Made by a program: the position numbers and the translations under genes. A DNA stretch of 64,000 nt from Streptomyces sp. NBC_00370 (lineage in GTDB: Bacteria; Actinomycetota; Actinomycetes; Streptomycetales; Streptomycetaceae), in NCBI RefSeq assembly GCF_036084755.1, contig NZ_CP107968.1, forward strand, positions 7,324,001 through 7,388,000, given 5' to 3'. A model generated the notes under the pieces. It was not told where the DNA came from, did not search any database, and saw only the letters and a program-made list of their open reading frames with translations. Shown in pieces: positions 60,008 through 64,000 of the stretch. Position 1 is the stretch's first letter. Each line of letters starts with the position of its first letter.

Positions 60008-60369
60008 GCCTGTGCTCCTGGTGTCTGTCGGTCGTGCCATGGCTGTACGTCAATGGTCAAGCCGCCCGGGAGGTTCCGCATTCCGGGCCTGTCGCATCGT
60101 GCCGGTTTCCCGGGCCGGGCGCGAGCGGCGCACGGCAACCGGGCCCGCCGCGGGGATCGTTCACGAACTATTGACACCCTCTCAGCATCGGCGCAAGACT
60201 GACCCGATCTCGGAGAGCGCTCTCCCGGACACTTTCTGAACTTCCAGGACCCGTTCCGCGCCGTCCCCTCCCCGCTGTCGGCGCGGCGCGGCGCCCACGG
60301 CGGGTCACGGCCATCCGTGGCCCGCCGTGGACTCGTCCCGTGCCGTCGGGGGGCGGCGCGCGGCGAGGG
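60008..60369. other. Intergenic region between gnd and the tetracycline-protection gene
   Basis: 362 bases with no convincing gene. It holds the gnd promoter (left), and a rightward promoter plus palindrome at 60171-60225. The rest, to the convergent-looking stop at 60370, is plain G+C-rich sequence. Confidence 0.6.
60171..60225 (+). promoter_or_regulatory. Orphan promoter with LacI-type operator
   Basis: TTGACA (60171-60176) and AAGACT (60195-60200) are spaced 18 bases, and a perfect palindrome GGAGAGCGCTCTCC (60212-60225) begins about five bases after the expected start point. The layout is that of LacI-repressed catabolic genes. No rightward ORF with a start follows before the antisense end of the next gene. 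Confidence 0.6.
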
Positions 60370-62376
60370 TCAGCCGCTCTGCCGGCTCGCGCCCGCCCGG
60401 CGCACCACGCTGAGCAGATACTCCTTGCGGTGCAGCGGGTCGTGGTCGGTCCTGGCCCGCTCGGGCACGGTGCCGGCGACCGGCCGATAGCTGCCGAACG
60501 CCGATTCCAGTACGCCTTCGCCACTGGTCAGCCCGGGCAGCCGCTGTTCCAGCTCGTGCACGTGCGCGGCCGGGATCTCGCCCTCCAGCAGATACGAGGA
60601 GCCGTGCGGTACGGGGGAGCCCGGCGCCGCCCGCAGCCGCGCCAGGAGCGGCAGGACCACCCCGAAGGTGTCGGCGGGCACGTCGAGTTGGAAGTGGTGC
60701 ATCGGCTCGTGCACCGTCGTGCCCGCCTGTTTCAGCGCGTCCATCAGCACCAGCGGGGTCAGATTGCGGAAGTCCCCTGACGTGCTCGACATGCTCTTGT
60801 CGAAGACCGCGTGGGCGTGGCTCTGCCGCGCCGAGTACCCGGAGTGGGTCATGGTCACCGTGCAGTCGGGGACCTCCCAGCCGTGCGGGCCCTGGCGCAG
60901 CGTCTCCCGTACGGTCTCCTCCACCGCCTTGATGAACGCGTACGGCATGGAGCCGAGTTCGACCTCCAGCCGGAACTCGACGCCGCTGCCCGCCGGGGCC
61001 GGGTCGATACGCAGCCCGACCGTGGCGAGGAAGGGATTGGGATCCTTCCCGTTGAACTCGACCGCCGACCCGCTGGTGTCGGGCCGTTCGACGCAGATGG
61101 TCGTCGTCTCACGGAAGGCCACCTCCACGCCGAAGTCGTTCGCCAGGGTGGCCTCGATGACTTCCTTCTGGACCTCGCCGTAGAGGGAGACAGCGGTCTC
61201 CTGGCGGAGGTCGTCCTGGCGGAGGTTGATCAGCGGGTCCTGTTCGGCCAGTTGGGTCAGTGCGCCATGCAGGGTCCCCTTGTCGGCCGGACGGCGGGCG
61301 CTGATGACGGTTTCCAGGGTGGGCGGGGCGAAGTGGGCGGTGCGGGGGCCGGCGGGTGGCTGTCCTACGGCGTCGTCGATGCGGACGGTGGTCAGGCCCC
61401 GGACGCGGCCGATGCGGCCCGCGGTGAGGGTGTCGGTGCGCCGGTCGGTGCCCTGGTCGAAGACGGTCAGGGCGGTCACCTTGCCCTCGGTGCCGCCGCC
61501 GAGCGGGATCCGGTCGCGGGTGCGCAGGGTGCCGGAGAACATCCGTACGTAGGCGATCTTCTCCCCGGCCGGGCCGCGCTCGACCTTGAACACCGTCCCG
61601 GACAGCGGCCCCTGGGGGTCCGCCGGGGTGCTGGGGAGGAGGCGGGTGAGGCCGGCCATCAGGGCGGGCAGGCCCGCGCCGGTGATGGCGGAGCCGAAGA
61701 ACACCGGGTGCACCTCACCGCGCCCGCTCTGCACGGCCAGCGCCTCGCGCAGCCGCCCGTACGACAGCGCCCGTTCGTCGGTCACATAGGCCGCCAGCAG
61801 CGCGTCGTCCCGCTCGGCCAGCACCTCAGCCAGCCGCGCCGTGAACCCCGCGTCAGCGGCGCCGTAGGGGCGTACCCCGGCGGCGCGGGTGCCCGCGCCG
61901 TGCACCGAGCCCGTCGCCAGTACGGCGGGGGTCAGTTTCCCGGCGATCTGGCGCAGTACCCGCGCCCCGTCCGCGCCGGCCCGGTCGATCTTGTTGACGA
62001 AGACCAGGGTCGGGATCCGCAGGCGCTTCAGGGCACGCATCAGCACCCGGGTCTGCGCCTGCACACCCTCCACCGCAGAGACGACCAGTACCGCGCCGTC
62101 CAGGACGCTCAGCACCCGCTCCACCTCGGCGATGAAGTCCGGATGCCCGGGGGTGTCGATCAGGTTGACCGTGACCCCGTCCACGACGAACGAGACCACC
62201 GCCGACTTGATCGTGATGCCCCGCTGCCGCTCCAGCGCCAGCGAATCGGTCTGCGTACTGCCTCCGTCGACGCTGCCGACCTCGTCGATGACCCCGGCCG
62301 CGTGCAGCAGCCGCTCGGTCAGACTCGTCTTACCGGCGTCGACATGCGCCAGAATACCCAGATTCAACGTACTCAA
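60370..62376 (-). CDS. Tetracycline-resistance-type ribosomal protection GTPase (OtrA/TetM-like)
   Basis: 668 residues, EF-G-like. The G motifs are AHVDAGKTSL, DTPGHPDF and NKIDRAG, and the QRGITI switch is intact. Domains II to V follow, with SMPYAFIKAVEETV and RNLTPLVLMDALKQAG typical of ribosomal protection proteins rather than EF-G (no EF-G domain IV loop pattern). It displaces tetracycline from the ribosome; many actinomycetes carry chromosomal copies. The start is TTG 62376, read inside a short leader ORF, which suggests translational control. Confidence 0.9.
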   Translation of the reverse strand: MSTLNLGILAHVDAGKTSLTERLLHAAGVIDEVGSVDGGSTQTDSLALERQRGITIKSAVVSFVVDGVTVNLIDTPGHPDFIAEVERVLSVLDGAVLVVSAVEGVQAQTRVLMRALKRLRIPTLVFVNKIDRAGADGARVLRQIAGKLTPAVLATGSVHGAGTRAAGVRPYGAADAGFTARLAEVLAERDDALLAAYVTDERALSYGRLREALAVQSGRGEVHPVFFGSAITGAGLPALMAGLTRLLPSTPADPQGPLSGTVFKVERGPAGEKIAYVRMFSGTLRTRDRIPLGGGTEGKVTALTVFDQGTDRRTDTLTAGRIGRVRGLTTVRIDDAVGQPPAGPRTAHFAPPTLETVISARRPADKGTLHGALTQLAEQDPLINLRQDDLRQETAVSLYGEVQKEVIEATLANDFGVEVAFRETTTICVERPDTSGSAVEFNGKDPNPFLATVGLRIDPAPAGSGVEFRLEVELGSMPYAFIKAVEETVRETLRQGPHGWEVPDCTVTMTHSGYSARQSHAHAVFDKSMSSTSGDFRNLTPLVLMDALKQAGTTVHEPMHHFQLDVPADTFGVVLPLLARLRAAPGSPVPHGSSYLLEGEIPAAHVHELEQRLPGLTSGEGVLESAFGSYRPVAGTVPERARTDHDPLHRKEYLLSVVRRAGASRQSG

Positions 62377-62440
62377 CGAACGTCATGTCCTCTAGATAGG
62401 CGAAAAGAACCTTCTGGATGGGCGATGACGTTCCGCGCAT
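62330..62440 (-). CDS. Leader peptide ORF overlapping the ribosomal protection gene start
   Basis: 36 codons from ATG 62440 with a strong AGGAG seven bases before. It begins MRGTSSPIQKVLFAYLEDM and ends in CRRR, in a different frame from the main gene, and runs 47 bases past the main TTG start. The main gene has its AGAGGA about 11 bases from its TTG, within this ORF. Ribosomes on the leader would therefore affect access to the main start, as in known attenuated antibiotic-resistance genes. An upstream IR CTGTTG/CAACAG (62462-62482) is the only clear hairpin. Confidence 0.6.
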   Translation of the reverse strand: MRGTSSPIQKVLFAYLEDMTFVEYVESGYSGACRRR

Positions 62441-62761
62441 GATCAACTCCTGGGTCGACGGCTGTTGCCGGGAGTACAACAGACGCCCGGACGGGCCCGC
62501 AACCGATTTGCCGGTCGAGCGACAGATTCCGCTTCGGGCTCCGATCGGGCAGGCATCGGGCGCCAAGCGGGCAGTGATCTGCGCTACACACCCCCCTGTC
62601 AGCGGTGTGACCAGCACGGGTCCATCCTGCGGAACGGGCATGAACGGGCACAGTAGGTCCGGCGAAGAACCTGGTCGCAGTGGGGTTATTGCTTGTACAA
62701 ACGACGCATGAGCCCGAACGGGTGCTGAAGGACAGCGGAGCCAGAGCCAGGGAAGTGTGTC
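62441..62761. other. Divergent promoter region between the leader ORF and the DeoR gene
   Basis: About 320 bases. It has an inverted repeat at 62462-62482 near the leader ribosome-binding site and an A+T-richer patch at 62690-62705 (GTTATTGCTTGTACAAACG) about 60 bases before the DeoR start that probably belongs to its promoter. No ORF with a good start was seen. Confidence 0.5.
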
Positions 62762-63523
62762 GTGGACACCGACGAACGCCGACGAGAAATTCTTGAGATC
62801 GCCAGACGCGACGGGTCAGTGGAAGTCACCGCACTGGCCGCGAAGCTTCAGGTGGCCAAGGAGACGGTCCGGCGCGATCTCCATGTGCTGGAGGAGCACG
62901 GTCTCGTACGGCGTACGCACGGCGGCGCCTACCCGGTGGAGAGCGCCGGCTTCGAGACCACGCTCGCGGTGCGCACCACCCGGCTCGTACCGCAGAAGTC
63001 CCGCATCGCGGCCGCCGCGGCCGATCTGATCGGCGACGCGGAGACGGTCTTCGTGGACGAGGGGTTCACCCCCCAGCTCGTGGCCGAAGCGCTCCCGAAG
63101 GACCGGCAGTTGACGGTCGTCACCGCCTCCCTCGCCGTGGCGACGACGCTGGCCGACGCCGAGAAGATCGCCGTGTTGCTCCTCGGTGGCCGGGTACGCG
63201 GTTCCACCATGGCCACCGTCGATCATTGGGCGACCCGTATGCTCTCCGAATTCGTCATCGACCTCGCCTTCGTCGGTGCCAACGGAATTTCCCGTGAATA
63301 CGGCCTGACCACACCGGACCCGGCCGTCAGCGAGGTGAAGGCACAGGTGATGCGCAGCGCGCGCCGCCGCGTCTTCGCCGGTATCCACACCAAGTTCGGC
63401 GCGGTGAGCTTCTGCCGCTTCGCCGAGGTCGGTGACTTCGAGACGATCGTGACCGACGCGGGGCTGCCGTCGGCCGAGGCGCAGCGCTACTCGCTGCTCG
63501 GCCCGCAGGTCATCCGAGTCTGA
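62762..63523 (+). CDS. DeoR-family transcriptional regulator
   Basis: 253 residues. The HTH is REILEIARRDGSVEVTALAAKLQVAKETVRRDLHVLEEHGLVRRTHGGA. The sugar-phosphate sensing domain has FVDEGFTPQLVAEAL, LTVVTASLAVATTLA and DLAFVGANGIS with the conserved Gly-x-Asn. GTG 62762 follows AGGGAAG. It lies 107 bases before the transporter operon in the same direction and probably controls it, as DeoR proteins often do for polyol transporters. Confidence 0.93.
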   Translation: MDTDERRREILEIARRDGSVEVTALAAKLQVAKETVRRDLHVLEEHGLVRRTHGGAYPVESAGFETTLAVRTTRLVPQKSRIAAAAADLIGDAETVFVDEGFTPQLVAEALPKDRQLTVVTASLAVATTLADAEKIAVLLLGGRVRGSTMATVDHWATRMLSEFVIDLAFVGANGISREYGLTTPDPAVSEVKAQVMRSARRRVFAGIHTKFGAVSFCRFAEVGDFETIVTDAGLPSAEAQRYSLLGPQVIRV

Positions 63524-63630
63524 ACCGCGGCGCCCCGTCCGATGTGACTCCCGTTCCCCGGCCGCGTGCGGCCGGGGGGTCGGCCCAGTACGCCCTTATT
63601 CCTGCCCCATCGAATGATCAGGAGAATTCC

Positions 63631-64000
63631 ATGCCCCTCCAGGAACGACGACGTGGACTCTATGTGCGGGTGGGCGCAGGCGCCGCCCTGGCCGCGCTCC
63701 TCGCGGGGTGCAGCGGCGCGGGCGGCGGCGGCAGCTCGTCCGGCGGCGGCGACACGATCAATGTCCTCATGGTCAACAACCCGCAGATGGTGGAGTTGCA
63801 GAAGCTGACGGCGAGCAACTTCACGAAGGAGACCGGTATCAAGGTCAACTTCACCGTGCTGCCGGAGAACGACGCGCGGGACAAGTTCACCCAGGACTTC
63901 TCCAACCAGGCCGGCCAGTACGACGTCGCCACCATCAGCAACTTCGAGGTGCCGTTCTACGCGAAGAACGGCTGGCTGCAGCCGCTGGACGGCTACGTCG
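63631..64000 (+). CDS. N-terminal part of a sugar/polyol ABC transporter binding lipoprotein
   Basis: 123 codons to the right edge, incomplete. The lipoprotein signal ends in the lipobox ALLAGC, followed by a Gly/Ser linker and a solute-binding start (INVLMVNNPQMVELQKLT, FTKETGIKVNFTVLPEND, DVATISNFEVPFYAKNGWLQPLD). These blocks resemble polyol (mannitol/sorbitol) binding proteins. ATG 63631 follows AGGAG. The permeases and enzymes are expected beyond the window. Confidence 0.85.
   Translation, partial: MPLQERRRGLYVRVGAGAALAALLAGCSGAGGGGSSSGGGDTINVLMVNNPQMVELQKLTASNFTKETGIKVNFTVLPENDARDKFTQDFSNQAGQYDVATISNFEVPFYAKNGWLQPLDGYV

Overview
The window looks like an internal piece of a Streptomyces (or very close actinomycete) chromosome. 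G+C is very high, third codon positions are almost all G or C, and GTG starts are common, with TTG starts on several secreted enzymes. The gene families are streptomycete: many secreted hydrolases, LacI, TetR, HxlR and DeoR regulators, CYP105-type P450 plus ferredoxin, an LCP protein, and a streptogrisin-type protease. I see no insertion sequence, phage gene, CRISPR array or rRNA. One tRNA-Pro(GGG) is present.

Region 1 (1-18.6 kb) is an exopolysaccharide or cell-wall glycopolymer locus. It holds the end of a membrane protein (probably a CDP-alcohol phosphatidyltransferase), a TagD-like cytidylyltransferase, two GT4 glycosyltransferases, a Wzz/BY-kinase-like chain-length protein, a Wzx-type flippase, a Wzy-type polymerase, a WcaF-like acetyltransferase, a lipoprotein, a large secreted propeller/LamG protein, gmd and fcl (GDP-L-fucose synthesis), an initiating phosphoglycosyltransferase, an LCP ligase and a GH71/GH99-like hydrolase. 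Together these could make, flip, polymerise, attach and trim a fucose-containing polymer.

Region 2 (18.6-38 kb) is plant polysaccharide catabolism. A GH6 cellulase carries a perfect CebR-type operator. Next comes a likely mannan or glucomannan locus: GH2 beta-mannosidase, a sugar ABC transporter, GH26 beta-mannanase with a CBM13, a ROK sugar kinase, two esterase or hydrolase genes and a LacI regulator. Five non-coding stretches in this locus share the 12-mer TAAAACGNNNNA, which I propose as the operator of that LacI protein. A GH3 beta-glucosidase and an MFS sugar transporter follow.

Region 3 (38-50 kb) is mixed accessory content. It has a tripeptidyl-aminopeptidase-like hydrolase divergent from a NarL/LuxR-type two-component system, with a 15-bp inverted repeat between them. 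It also has a TetR/P450/ferredoxin unit, a Tat-exported GH95 enzyme, a streptogrisin-type protease, a flavin-dependent (LLM) oxidoreductase and a fused PCD-like/glyoxalase protein.

Region 4 (50-64 kb) begins with an HxlR regulator fused to a peroxiredoxin domain, divergent from an enolase over two helically phased inverted repeats. Further on are a GT-C-like membrane protein, a PhnZ-like HD-domain oxygenase, several small conserved proteins, 6-phosphogluconate dehydrogenase, and a tetracycline ribosomal-protection GTPase with an overlapping leader ORF. A DeoR regulator and the start of a sugar or polyol ABC transporter operon run off the right edge. An intact-looking promoter plus LacI-type operator at 60.2 kb has no gene to drive.
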